Both the position numbers and the translations under genes were made by a program. This document shows, piece by piece, positions 1 through 12,199 of a stretch of DNA of 64,000 nucleotides. The notes below the pieces were generated by a model. That model worked only from the letters and a program-made list of their open reading frames with translations. It was not told where the DNA came from and did no database searches. Positions within the stretch are counted from its first letter, which is position 1. Each line of letters starts with the position of its first letter. The stretch is from Gentiana macrophylla. Taxonomy: Eukaryota; Streptophyta; Magnoliopsida; Gentianales; Gentianaceae. The stretch covers positions 1-64,000 of the forward strand of contig JAOBSW010000898.1 in the NCBI GenBank assembly GCA_026214975.1. Direction: 5' to 3'.

Positions 1-16
1 TAATTTCCCTTCTCCG

Positions 17-860
17 ATGGTTGTGAGTCTTCTGTCTTATTTTCTTAAAATCCTAATTCAGAGATATCAAAATCCTAATTATGACGATGACGACGATGAA
101 GTCGTGATGAAAAGAGAAAGAAGAAGAGAAAACACAGGAAAGAGGAAAATCGAGATCAATAAAATCGAGAAATCAAGCAGCCGGTACGTAACTTTCTCTA
201 AACGCCGGAACGGCCTGTTCAAGCTGCAGAACTCAGCATTGTCTCCGGTGCTCAAGTCGGAATTCTGGTTCAATCCATCAGAGTAACAAGGTATTCCCTT
301 TCGGACATCCTGATGTCGAGTCCGTCATTGATCGTTACCTCGCTCAAGTGCTGGAGGACTCATCCTCCTCCTCGATTTTCTACTGATACCCCATGCGGAT
401 GAAGCAAGAATATGATATGATCCGTAAAGATATAGAGTCGGAGGAGAAACAGAAGAAAATAATTGACATCGACAAGGAGTATTCAAAGAGGAATTTCTGG
501 TGGAATATGGATGTGGAAAATTTAGATTTTGAAGCTTCAGAAACACCTAACGGCATTAGAGGATGAAGAAAAAGGTTATGGTGAGCTGATAAGCTGATGT
601 TCCTTGAATGTTGTTCGTCTAAGTCGATCCAGTTTCGGTTTGACTGCTGCGTCACCGCCGATTAGTGGTAATTGTGGCGGTCCATGCTGGGCGGCGCCTC
701 GGCCCGGCGCCAGCTTATCAGGTATCCTCCGGCTCCGGCGGCAGCTTATGTTGATTGCTTCTTTGATCAAGTGGCGGCTGATGCTGATGTGGACTCTTGT
801 GTTCATATGCTTTGGAACTGGGACGACTGGAACTTAATTGAGACAGTCCTAAATTCTTGA
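17..860 (+). pseudogene. Type I MADS-box gene (AGL62-like), decayed copy 1
   Basis: The reading frame from about 100 to 225 gives a MADS domain core (KIEINKIEKSSSRYVTF, then SKRRNGLFK), the DNA-binding part of a plant transcription factor. Directly after LFK about 4 bases are missing relative to the family (KKAAELS), so the frame is lost. The rest of the domain continues in another frame (equivalents of GAQVGILV and FGHPDVESVIDRYL, about 235-335). The C-terminal half, including a WWNMDV-like stretch near 500, is still alignable to the copy at 11168-12199 but is broken repeatedly. There are no introns, as usual for type I (M-alpha) MADS genes. The broken frame and missing bases make a pseudogene the best call, although single-base sequence errors are common in this window. 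The upstream promoter lies outside the window. Confidence 0.75.
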
Positions 861-1843
861 TTAATGGCTCTGATTATGACTGCCGTTTAAGTATTCTCTT
901 TTCGAGAATTATTCCCATATTGCCACTACAATTTTATGGAGTTCTAGATTATGTTTCGTTGTTATTGTTGCAAGATTAGACAAATTTTAAAAATCTATTG
1001 AATTGTAAGCGAGGATTGTAAAGTGGCATCATTCTGTTGAGTGTCATTTAGCATCTGTGCGATAAAATGTATTGTGAAAGAAGTAAATTAAATCTCACAA
1101 TGTATGGCTTGATCTGACTTTCTTTCTGACAATTAATAACAATAAATCTTTCCAAGATTAAGGTTTATTAAATTTTAATCAAGCTGTAATTATGGATTTA
1201 TGATAACTTAAGGTGCCACATGGACATGGAATCGAGAAAGTGCATGTGGAATCATTTTATTTATTTGGCAGAGAAATGGAAATAAGTATCTATTTAACGC
1301 GTCAAGTGTTACTTAGCTGTTAACATTTATAGTAGATATCCTGTTAACATAAGTAATAAGGAACTGTCGGGTTTGGCAAATGTAATCGTTTTGGATACAT
1401 TCACGAAGTCTTATTCTGCTGCGTCATTTGGAGTTTTCTTGATGCTAAGCGGATCGAGCGAAGGTGTTTCGGACCTTGGCCAGTGCGTCTTAAGTGTTGG
1501 GGAATTTAGGCTTGTTGCTTTCGGCGATGTTGATAATCGGTGTTTATGTATGCGGTGTAATGCGTGGTCATTAGCTATCGGTGAGTATACATAAGCAATG
1601 AAAGTTATCGGTCTCGGGGGTTGAGGCAACATTTGCTCCGGATGGAAGTAATTAAGCCGCAGTGGGGTGTAATAAGTGTAATGTGGTTTGTCGGTGTGAA
1701 GAGGCATTTGCGGGTATTGGAGGTAATCTTTTTCGGAACTCCATGGATTAGTTTTGCATTCTTTTACGTACTCATTTTGATCCAGACAACAATCACATGG
1801 ACTATATGAGCTTTCAAAGCAATTTTTACGGCTTTGGAGGCGC
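861..1843. other. Spacer without recognised gene
   Basis: Mostly AT-rich. A GC-richer stretch at about 1370-1730 has short open frames on both strands but no protein motif I recognise. It may be a remnant of a transposon or of the repeat cluster that follows. Confidence 0.4.
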
Positions 1844-2285
1844 GATGACGATAAGATTCGCCGATTCTGAATAAGCGGAAGCCGGAAGAAATCAAGCGAG
1901 GCCAGATTCTATACGTCGTTTGTTATTATTTCAAATCTCGGTTGCACGCGAGATCACCGACCACTAGACACGAAAAAGGAGAACTCAAATGTCACGCTTT
2001 GATAGTATTAGCATATATGGCGCATGGTCGCGCATGCAGTGCTACAGTGCCATCTGTATTTTACGCATGATCACCAACCGATGTTGCGGAGGCGATCCCC
2101 ATGCTACCGGCCAGGCCCAAGGACGCAAGCATTATGGAATAATCCAGGATGAAGCACCAGCAATGTGGATTCACGTAGCATGCCACTAATTAGATAATAA
2201 ACCAATAATATATTTACGGCGTAATTGTTAAATAACTTAAGAAGTAAATACTAATTATCTTTACTTAAATGATAATGCTTACATT
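1844..2285 (+). repeat. Long direct repeat, copy 1
   Basis: About 440 bases that recur, diverged, at 7631-8061 in the same orientation. Shared blocks include the region with GGAAGAAATCA, CACTAGA(A)CACGAAA(A)GGAGAACTCA, GCATTATGGAATA, and near the end AATTAGATAATAAACCAATA followed by AATTGTTAAATAACTTAAG. Paired direct repeats 5.8 kb apart suggest LTRs of an old retroelement. I see no tRNA primer-binding site just downstream, no polypurine tract before copy 2 and no convincing target duplication, so the LTR reading is only a possibility. Confidence 0.55.
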
Positions 2286-5200
2286 CTCAGCCAGCCCGAA
2301 AAGTTATGTAACACATCATTAATAGTGACAATGAATTTGCATGCTCAAAAATGTCACTCTTTGGTTTATCTGTATAACTTCAAGCGATCAATACTAACCA
2401 CGAGAACTATGGCCGGTTATGCTCGTAAAAACAAACGGCTCCATTTTAAAATTACAATGTGCTGATATCGGCCGTGCGAAATAGCGGCTTTTATGAATGA
2501 CTACAATCAAAAAGTCATTACGGTCCCAGAAATCAAATGGATTCACTGTTACATAACTTCGATTGCACTTTGCGTATAATTCTTTACATCATTTATGATG
2601 CCAATTTTGACAAATTCAGAGAGGAATTCAGACCAGATAAATCTTTGTACCGATAAGTTAAATATAATTACAATATGATTGTGAGATAACGTAAAGCGCG
2701 GGCAAAATACACAATCTTTGTTCTAAACATTATTATTATACCTTTACTCGATATTTCGTCTTATAAAGCTAGCTTACCTCGACAGCGTGTCCAATAAATG
2801 TCGATTTGCTAATTTCATCATCAAAATCATTCCTCGTATGAGTGAGGATGCGATGAGTCAAAATTTTGGCGGAAGCAACATCGACCAACAAACATGTAGA
2901 CCAAAACTAAATAAAGCACGTGACTTAACTACACAAAATTTTAGGTTATTAAAAATGAGCTACTCACAATCGATTACAAGTTCCTTTAAAGGTAGTTGAT
3001 GCAAGCTTAACGAGATCTGACATAGATGATCTCATTGAACCTCTTATATCGATATGAGATTAGCAAAATCATACAACATATACTTTAAAGGAAACTATTT
3101 ATCATAAGTATAGCTACAACAAAATATAGTTAATACTCACAATTGAAAACATCATTACAATGTAAACGATTATAACAAATCGAGGAAGCTTACAAAATCC
3201 ATATAAATACTTGCTAACGAAAACAATTATTAAGTGTTTTGTTCTAGACACATGTTTGTGCACATTTGATGGTTTATCACACAAATGACAACCACTCACA
3301 ATGGTTAAATAAACCATATTTCTATTATGAGCTACAATCAACAAAGCAGGCACAAAATTCTTGATGCTGTATAGAAGAATTGATAATCTTAAGTGCCTTA
3401 TATAGAAAATTCTCAACAACAAATCTAGCATTATTTTGCTCATCATAATAAGAATGAGTTCCCAGAAGTGATTTATCAAATCATCAATATGGAATTCTAT
3501 AATGAATAACAAAGACTAAAGTACAAACATGAATTTTCTCACCGGATGTAATAATGCACGGCTAATGCTCATAATATAATAATGTTCAAAAGAACTAATT
3601 CATCAACCAATTGTGAGGATAGATTAATGCACACAACTCAAAATAGAATGGAGTTTTAATAATCGAAGAAATTTACTCACTTTATTTTACGTAATTAGTG
3701 GTTTAGAAATAGTAGATACCATATGTATAATATTTTACGACATGATTCTTTCCCACAACACAATGTTGTCAAGATGACAACCTTGAAGAGAATCTAACAA
3801 TATTACACGTTGATCAAATAGATTCTAACTCCTTAGGATACTAATAAATGTCATTTTAACGAGATTCTCCTGATGCTCGATCATGATGATAGTACAAACA
3901 AGTGTGATTGGACAATTCAAGAGAAAATGACACATATTTCCCCCCTACCAGAATATCTTTTGTTCTATCTTATCATAAATAGCATACTCTGTCTCAAGTA
4001 TAAAAACTTTGTGAACAATATAAGTTCTAATAAGGATAATAAGCCCTGATAATGGATGATATCAAAATATGAGACTAATTCTCAAACCATCCCAAATATT
4101 GAACAAAAGACAAACTCACCATATTATGATCTCAATCTACAAATTAGACGTAAAGTGAACTTAATGGTTTGTCATGAAAGTGCCTATACAAACCACAAAC
4201 TCAGTCATGGTGATAAATAGAGGCTATTAAGCCACAACCCCCACCATGCTTTTAGTACACTCAGAGAGAAGTATATTGCAACCGTATACTCGAAACAATG
4301 ATATATGCATTGGCGTCAACTATCAATGTGGGTCAGGATATAATTTAATAGGCTATCGTGCTCTGCGATTATAAAGATTTGAAATCTTAAGTTGAGCTCA
4401 AGAGATTCACCATCAAAGATGATAGCCTCGTATTTTAAATCTAATGATGAAAATTTGACCTCTCAATACAATTGACAATGTGAAGTAAAAATCTGAAACA
4501 CTTCACCTTATATCACAACTAAAATGAGATCAACACAGTAGCAATTTCCGTACCAATGAGGTAACATGCTTTAATGTCACAACCAAAATTAAGATGACAT
4601 TCAACTAATAGGAACAAGCTTACCTCAGTGTAATTTCTTATAATGAGACAAAACAATATTCTTTATATGTCTCACAAAAATTCACTTATCATGCAGGAAT
4701 GCAAATGATCAAATACACAATAGACCACGTGTTTCTATTTATGTTCATAAAATTATGAACACTACGAACATGAAAATTTTATTTAATTACACTATCACAA
4801 ATAGAAATCACCAGAAGACCATAGGAAAATCATAATATTAGTAATTCAAAATGATCTACAAACCAACACTAATAACCCGATTTCTATTTATGAAATGCGT
4901 CTTGAAATTTTTATTATATGTCATTGAGGACAACTACAACATTAGGGTGGTCAAAATAAACTTTATCCTTAATGGAAATGCATTTAAAAAATGGTTTAAT
5001 TTTATTTTAAGAGCACTGACATAAGCGATTGATTAGCTAAAATGCTCGTAAATCAACCCGTGGTTGATAAATGTGATTCCGTAGTGAGTGGTGGAGCACT
5101 ATCTGAATGTGACAAGATCGACCAATGCATTCCAAAATCAATCATATAGGTTGCCTTAGACATAATCAACCAATGTTAATTCGATTAAAAGTAAATTCAC

Positions 5201-7000
5201 GGCCTTCACTGTGGGTAGAGGTTGTAATCACTACATAAATTTACTATCATAAATAATAAAGGCTGGAGAATTAACTACATAAGTGAGACCATACATGTAC
5301 TGTGGGCATAAGATAAATCTCCTCGTCTTTATGCTAATTTTCCATCTTATTTCAATTAGTCTCATAAAGATAATTGCCTCCACTGTGGGGCCGGGCATTA
5401 TCTGAATAGAACTAATTGGTCCGAAAATGTATAGTCACTCATTATAATCACTAAACATTATGTGATTAATCATTGCATTACTTCTCATGCATTCCGGATC
5501 TTGTGGCTACTCGAGAAATGCAAGAAAAGTAATATCTTAATGTGACACATCACGGTTTGATTATATAGTCTCTCCATTTAATACAAACAATCAAACTATG
5601 TATTTCAATAACGATATGGAAATACTACAACATTAATTAATCAAACTAGTTAATTATTAGAGTTCCGCAAATGCACAAACAAGATATGGTTCACTCGTAT
5701 ATATCAATCAACCACTTATTTGCGGCTAAAATATGCATTAAATTGATCCACAACATGATGCGATCAATTTAGTCTTCTTAATCACCAACAATATATGATT
5801 AAGTATTTTGTCAATCATTGAAATTTGCTTGTGGCTACACTCAAAATCGGCCGTATGACATGTCATATTTTAGAAGTTACTAAATAAGGGTAAATACAAA
5901 TGTATTTCTTATTCCGAAAGCATGGCATTTAATTGAACCGTTTGTCAATTCAACAGAATATCGATGAATTTTCAATCACTTCACATATAGTGATCAAAAC
6001 ATTTATGCATCGTCATTATCGAATTTCTTGTACATTCTACTTTGACATTTGACACATTGACATTCAAAATATTGACAACTTTACATAAGTCAACTAGATC
6101 TTATGTTGACAAAAATATGTGCAATTTAATACTTAAATATGATTCAAATATGCATATTTATTTCCTTACTAAAAAATATTACAATATTAATATGTCTTGA
6201 TTTGATCAGCTAAACATAATGTCGATCAATCTACATATATCGAAATTTGAGCCGTTGTGGGTAAACTCAAATTTAACACAACTATCGACATATTTCTCAA
6301 TGTTGCAAATGATCAATAATTTAATTTAAGGCATATACTTAATGATATGTTTAAAACCTTTACATGAACCAATAATTATCAATTTGATGATATCATGTCA
6401 ATTTATCTACATATGAGTAACTAATCTTTTCATGTCACAGCGTAACCAGTTACAAAATGATATACTTGCTATACGTGACAATTAAAATAATCAAAGATTA
6501 GTTCTTCCAAAATTTCACAAAAATATGTACACATAAAAGTACACAAATTAATTGAGACTCAAAATAAATAGATATGTACAAACACAAGTACATACAAAAT
6601 TACGAAAATATAATTAATTATTTAATTGTGTATGTCTTAATATTTAATGTATCACTATTAATCACTATTAAATGTGATAATCATTCTTTACATGACACAA
6701 AATTTAGTCGTCAATTTATAAGAGCGAATGATGTACACACTTTTCAGTACTCAAAACAATCTAAAATGAAATTTTAAATTCTTTGCTAAGCGTGAGTCTT
6801 GTCTAAGCGTCACCTACATAATGTGACAAAAGTACACTATTTTACTCTAAAATGGTGATTATGAATGAACATCAGTATTATGCACAATTATATATATATA
6901 TCACTTAACAGTTTCTAAAAAAGACCAAAAAAGCCATCAAACTTGCCGGAAATATCATATACTCTAACCAACATATAAGCCCAAGGAAAAGTCCATATAT
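2286..7000. other. AT-rich repetitive non-coding block
   Basis: About 4.7 kb with no frame that resembles a known protein. The longest open frame (3114-3512, minus) is low in complexity and matches nothing I know. The block has recurring short phrases, among them CCACTGTGGG or close variants near 5208, 5300 and 5388 and GTTGTGGGTAAACTC near 6253. Lying between the two direct repeats, it could be the internal part of a non-autonomous LTR element, but nothing here proves that. Confidence 0.4.
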
Positions 7001-7630
7001 GCAACACATATTAGCTCAAATCTGAAAAATAAAAAATAAAATAAAATAAAATAAAATAAAAACAAAACCCTCTCATCCGGTAACTATCTTTCCAGCGCCG
7101 TCCTGCCTTGTTTTCACCAGGCACCACCGCCGCCCATATAATGGGTTGCGATGAATGTGATAAGAAGACAACGAGTTTTCCGCTTTTGATCACCGCTTTG
7201 ACTATATATACCTCACCACGGAAACAATGGTGGTCGGTGAGAGTGATGAAGATTAGTAACGAAATGGCTACCAGCGTAACCTTAACATCATCGGAAAACA
7301 TGGTGTGGCTACCAGCGTAGCCTTGATGGGTTGTCGATTCAACCGTAACCACCGACAACGATGGTGGTGATGACAATTATTATCGATAAATTAACGCGCT
7401 ACTTATGACTGCTATCAACAGCGAAGGCAATGCTCAAAACCCGATAACGGTGGCTACCAGCGTGGCCTTTTGTAGATCCGGCGGTTTTTTTAAATTGGTA
7501 GAATTACAAGCGCATCTAAATTATGGTAATGGTGACAAAATAAATTAGTCGAACAAAGAAACTCTCGAGGTTATCGACATAATATTCATCAACGATCGAA
7601 TAGAAACGAGATAATGAGGTGGCTCACGAT
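7001..7630. other. Spacer with repeated GGCTACCAGCGT motif
   Basis: A GC-richer segment holding three copies of GGCTACCAGCGT followed by a (A/G)CCTT block, near 7264, 7307 and 7449. The open frames on both strands at 7011-7376 look incidental. No gene recognised. Confidence 0.4.
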
Positions 7631-8061
7631 GCCACGTGATAGAAAGCGATAGATTCAGATTACGAATAAGCGAGCGGAAGAAATCAGCCAGGACCGTTCA
7701 CTGCATCCATTGTTATTCGACTCCGTCTCGGTTTACGCCAGGATCAAACCACTAGAACGAGAAAGGAGAACTCATACGCCTGATGGTGGCATATGTGGCA
7801 TATGGTCTTTATTAGAGTCTTACAGTACATGCTTATTTTACGTATGATCACTTGGCAGATGGTCTAGTGAGGCGATCTATATATAAGCAGAGACTAGGGA
7901 CACAAAGCATTATGGAATATTCGGATGAAAACCACAACCATCATTAAGTTTCCCATAATACCCTTAATTAGATAATAAACCAATAATATATTTACCGACA
8001 TAATTGTTAAATAACTTAAGGGCCACATATAATTATCTTTTACTAAATGATAATTCTTACA
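7631..8061 (+). repeat. Long direct repeat, copy 2
   Basis: Diverged second copy of the 1844-2285 repeat in the same orientation, ending AAATGATAATTCTTACAT like copy 1. It is followed immediately by a LINE 3' end, so the LINE may have inserted at its edge. Confidence 0.55.
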
Positions 8062-8358
8062 TAACAACTTAGGGTTTGGGGCGGTGAGCGTAGATAGTGA
8101 TTTCTTAACGTGTATAGCAAGCCTTCGCCGACAGGGGATGATCTCTCACGCTTATGGGTGTCTAGTTCGGGATTGTTTAACACTTTTGTCTAGTTTTGAT
8201 CTGTTTCTTTTTCTTTCATTAGCGGCGGGAAATGTCGTGCGTCTTATTTCGACATGGATTGTTGGTTTCTTTTGAACAACTTTAGGGTTCTTGCGCCCCA
8301 GGTGGCGTCTTGATCGCCTATTAATTAATAAAATTTGGTTGGTTCAAAAAAAAAAAAA
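8062..8358 (+). mobile_element. LINE (L1-type) 3' end, 5'-truncated, with poly-A
   Basis: The frame at 8084-8275 resembles the end of the RNase H domain found at the C-terminus of plant LINE polyproteins (a DCLTLLSSF-like helix, then a hydrophobic block and an AAGNVVRL element like the family's 'R..N..A' signature). A short 3' UTR follows, ending TTAATTAATAAAATTTGGTT and a run of about 15 A, the usual end of plant LINE copies. Only the last 300 bases are present, as expected from 5' truncation during target-primed reverse transcription. I see no clear target duplication. Confidence 0.6.
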
Positions 8359-8550
8359 AAACCAAATAAGAAGCGTACCAAAATATAAGTCTATTAAAAT
8401 TTATTAAAAAAATTGGCTCAAGTGTCATAAACATTAGATTTTATATTTTAAAGAGAGTAAACTTAAGATCTAAAAATCCAAATTCATGTGACATTCAAAA
8501 TGAAAATATTGTAAAGTAACGAAAAAGGTAAAGTTGGAACTAATATACTT
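8359..8550. other. Short AT-rich spacer
   Basis: No gene or repeat recognised. Confidence 0.4.
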
Positions 8551-9377
8551 CCCTCCGTCTCGCATAATATAAGGGTTTTGCAATTTACACACAATTTAAA
8601 AGAATTAATAAATGAGTTAATTTTTAAATTTTAAGGTAAAATATTGTATTGTTTTTATGGTAGAGGGCCTATAGTATTGGATTGTTTAATGTGATAGTAA
8701 AAGCAATCTGATTAATCTTGAATTGGGATATGAGAAGGCGCCATTAGAATGAGCCGAAAAAAAGTTAAAAGATTACGTATATTGCGGGGGACGTAGAAGT
8801 ATCATATTCTACACTATATTATACTCAAGCCCGTTTTTATTTATATGTGAGAGAAGAATAATGTATGATTAAGAAAATAATTAATATATCTAAAAATATA
8901 ATGTTGGAAATGTATTTATTTTATTGAAAATATAAATACTTTTTTGGTAAAGAAGGTTTTTAGTAATGGAAATATATTTTTATTGGAGATGTAAATCTTT
9001 ATTGGTAAAGGAAAAAAATTAATGTATTGGAAATATAAAATAGTGAGTTAAATAAAACAATAGTAAATTACGAAATGTAATGAGATAAAAAAGCGGAGGA
9101 AGCGTATAAGTTATCTCATAGTTTTATTATATATATGAGAAGAAAGAATCATGAGATTAAAGTAATTAATATGTGTATTGGAAATGTATTTTTATTAGAA
9201 ATTTAAATATTTTATTAGTAATTGTGTTTTAGTATTGAAATTGTGTTTTTTTATTGGAGATGTGAATATTTTGTTGGTAAAGGAGAAAAAATAATAAATG
9301 TTGTATTAGAAAAGTAAAATATGAGATAAATAAAAAATATGAGTCTGAAATATAATGAGATAAAAAAGCGGAGGGAG
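8551..9377. mobile_element. CTCCCTCCG-type MITE with internal tandem duplication
   Basis: The left end reads CTTCCCTCCGTCTCGCATAA and the right end GAGATAAAAAAGCGGAGGGAG, so the ends are imperfect inverted repeats of the Stowaway-like 'CTCCCTCCGTCCC' type. A second copy of the right end (GAGATAAAAAAGCGGAGGAAG) lies near 9085. Blocks 8870-9108 and 9140-9377 align with each other (TTATTGGAGATGT, TTGGTAAAGGA), so the element contains a tandem duplication of about 250 bp or two joined copies. No coding potential. Confidence 0.55.
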
Positions 9378-10179
9378 TACATTATTTATTCTATTGTCTT
9401 TTTATATTAGGCATTTAGGCTTCAATACATGAGGTTTAAAGTTTTAGAGTAGGAATGTATAATAAATGAACTAATAGTTGTATTTAAAAGGAACGGAAGT
9501 GTTGATTAGAAAAAAGGAAAGTATGATATCCGACGGTTGGATGTGGAGATTGCACTCGATCAAAGAAAAATCAGAATCTTTATTACACTCCAATTTTCCC
9601 ATTATAATTCAATTTTTCTAGCATATCTTACTACTTTGATCACTTATTCATCTCTAAATTTTCCACTTGATTCTTTTAGAGGCAAAACGTGGTTCAACTC
9701 GACCTGTATAAATCTCTAATTTAAAATTAGCCCGGGACCAAAGAAAATAATGAATGATTTATTTATATGATTTGACTTATTGCTGTCGTTTTATAACATA
9801 TGTATCTTGTTATACATCCGTCTTTGCTGCATTATAGCTATCGTTAAGTAATCGATAAAGTATTCTTTCTATCTACAATAATAATTTAGTATGACGATTT
9901 GCGAACGATACTTTTCGTTATTGCCATGTGATGATTTAAACTAATTTTGTATTAAGTTTTAAAACATATTAGGCTCAAAGCTCGATGAAAGTTCGAACTC
10001 ATTTCGAGTTTTTCTAACTTTCTCGAATCTCAGCTCTATGTTAGGTTGGAATACTCGTGTTCAAATTCAAGAATATTTTTACTTATTTAATTCTCTTAGA
10101 ACAATACATGTTTTGGCTCGACTCATTTACATTTCTAATTTGAGAAATTAGGCGGGATGAAACAAATCGGAATGATTTA
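9378..10179. other. Spacer without recognised gene
   Basis: AT-rich. The short open frame at 9537-9719 shows no known motif. Confidence 0.4.
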
Positions 10180-10685
10180 TGTAAAGTCTCACATCGGTAA
10201 AATAAGAGAATCTTCCTTGCGTATAAGTGTGAGGCAGTAAAGTGCTTATCAGCTTCAGGTTAGCCGCTTTTAGACCCAGCGAGGCAGTCTAGCAGTTGAT
10301 AGGACATTTATATTCGTTAGCATGCTCAGAACCGGGAGTTTGGGGCGTTATAGAATGGTATCGAGGCCATTATCGAGGCGGAAGCTATCATATTACTGCA
10401 ATACAAGAAAAGCCGGTGTAAGGATGGCTATGAATTTGCCTCACGATAAGGGCGATCCGAGGCGATCAGCCGTCACCTGGCGAGGGCGTCGATCACTTAT
10501 AAGGAGGAGAATGTAAAGTAAATACATCGGTAAAATAAGAGAATATTACTTTGTATAAGTGTGAGACATAAATGTCTTGTCAGCTCGAGTTAGCCGCTTA
10601 TAGACCAGCGAGGAGCAGCGGTCTGGCAGTTAATGGACGTTATGGCTATTCGTTAAGCATTCTGAAGTAGGGGTTTGGGGCGTTA
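10180..10685 (+). mobile_element. TRIM retroelement (miniature, non-coding LTR element)
   Basis: Two direct repeats, 10180-10350 and 10512-10685, both begin TGTAAAGT, contain ACATCGGTAAAATAAGAGAAT and TATAAGTGTGAG, and end GTTTGGGGCGTTA. TGGTATCGAGGCC (10356-10368) follows the first repeat and resembles the TGGTATCAGAGCC primer-binding site for initiator Met-tRNA. AAGGAGGAGA, a polypurine tract, precedes the second. The internal part is only about 160 bp and non-coding. LTR, PBS, short interior, PPT and LTR in under 0.6 kb is the definition of a TRIM, which moves using proteins of other retroelements. The flanks ATTTA and ATTTT may be a decayed 5-bp target duplication. Confidence 0.8.
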
Positions 10686-10848
10686 ATTTTATTATATAAT
10701 TTAATAACTTTAGTTATTTGATTTCGTTGAATGTTCCTTCTAAAAAAAAAAATCTACATTTTATGTTATAAAAGATTTGAATTCATGTTGATGAATTGTT
10801 AAAAAAAAATATAACAAAAAAATAACAAAAGAATATGTCCAGACGTGT

Positions 10849-10880
<32 letters not shown>

Positions 10881-11167
10881 GGAAAAAAAAAAAAAAAAAA
10901 AACAAACAAACAAACAAACAAAAAGTTCGGACCAAGGGTAAAAGAGGTAAATTATAGTTGCCCTGATTTCGGCGCCTCAATTTTCCCGCCTATATACATT
11001 CGTCCCTGGCAAACCATAACAATGTTAGTACTACACTACTGCTACTCTCCTCTGTTATATCTTAGCCTCCACTGTAATTCAATTCCCTCATCTTCATCTT
11101 TTTTTGTTGGAAAATCTCTCTTATTCAGAGAAAAATCTCCGATTCAGAAGAATCCCCCACCCCAATT
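10686..11167. repeat. Simple repeats upstream of MADS copy 2
   Basis: Contains an (AAT)n microsatellite at about 10850-10880, then a run of about 18 A and (AAAC)n to 10921. The rest is ordinary AT-rich sequence that may hold the 5' flank of the MADS copy. Confidence 0.6.
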
Positions 11168-12199
11168 ATGACGACTTCCAAGTCGTGTGTGAAAAAGAAG
11201 AAGAAATTAACACAGGAAGAGGAAGATTGAGATAAAAAAATCGAGAAATCAAGCAGCCGTTACGTAACCTTCTCAAAACGCCGGAACAGCCTATTTCGAA
11301 AGCTGCGGAACTCAGCATTGTCTCCGGTGCTCAAGTCGGAATTCTGGTTCAAAACATCGGAGGTAACAGTGTTTACTCTTTCGGACATCCCAATGTTGAG
11401 TCCGTCATTGATCGTTACCTCACCCGCACCCGAGTGGAGGAGACTCCTCCTCCTCCTCGAATTTGTAATGATGCCATGCGACTCAAGCAAGAGTATGATA
11501 TGATTTGTAAAGATTTACAGGCGGAGGAGAAGGAAAGAAAAGAATTGAGGAGGAAGAGGAGTCAAAGGGAATTTTTGGTGGAATATGGATGTGGAAATTT
11601 TAGATTTTGAAGAGCTTGAGAAACACCTAACTGCATTAGAGGAATTGAAGAAAAAAGTGATGGTGAGGGCTGATGATCTGATGCTACTTGAAGGTTGGTC
11701 TAAGTCGTCGATCCCGTTTTCCGATTCGACTGCTGCTGCTGCTGCGTCGTCGTCAAATAATAGTGTTATTAATTGTGGCTTGGATCAAGTGGTGGGTTAT
11801 GGTAATAATCCTCCGGCAGATGCTTATGGTGATTGTTTCTTTGATCATCATGTGGTGGATGAAAATTGGTCAAAGTCGATCCAGATTTCGGATTTGACTG
11901 CTGCGCCGCCGTGGGATAGTAGTGATGACTATAGCTTGGATTATCTGGTGGCTTATTGTAATCCTCCGGCGGCGGCTTCTTCTTATGGTGATTGTAGTTT
12001 CATTGATCAAGTGGAAGTGGCTGATGATGATGATGGTACTGGTTGTAGTAGTAGCTGCTTCTTAGATAATGGCACCAGCACCATTGTTGAAGAAGAAGAA
12101 GAAGAAGAAGAAGAAGAAAGAAGAAGAAGAAGATATGGAGTACTCCGTGCTGATGCTTTGGAACTGGGGATGACATGGTGGGCTTGGGTGAAGTCATAA
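11168..12199 (+). pseudogene. Type I MADS-box gene (AGL62-like), frameshifted copy 2
   Basis: A single-exon MADS gene of the M-alpha class, which in plants encodes nuclear transcription factors, often of female gametophyte and endosperm. From ATG 11168 the domain is readable only by changing frame: IEIKKIEKSSSRYVTFSKRR (about 11227-11287), then after one lost base at LF-KKAAELS the frame continues as GAQVGILVQNIGG, SVYSFGHPNVESVIDRYL (to about 11425). An extra T near 11575 shifts it again to an open C-terminal region (11585-12199), which begins MDVEILDFEELEKHLTALEE, has Ser/Asp-rich repeats and a run of about 10 Glu encoded by GAA (near 12090), and ends TGA-free until TAA 12197. A base is also missing near 11220. 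Either a recent pseudogene or an intact gene with sequencing indels; conserved codons on both sides of each break favour the second possibility slightly. Confidence 0.75.

Noticed and set aside
3114..3512. Long minus-strand open frame (132 codons)
   Set aside because: Low complexity, no motif, in an AT-rich repeat block with no other coding evidence.
7011..7376. Minus-strand open frame of 121 codons
   Set aside because: No recognisable domain; overlaps the repeated GGCTACCAGCGT motif and an opposing frame of similar length.
1844..8061. Firm call of an LTR retrotransposon
   Set aside because: Direct repeats are real, but primer-binding site, polypurine tract, coding domains and target duplication are all missing, so it is listed only as a repeat pair.
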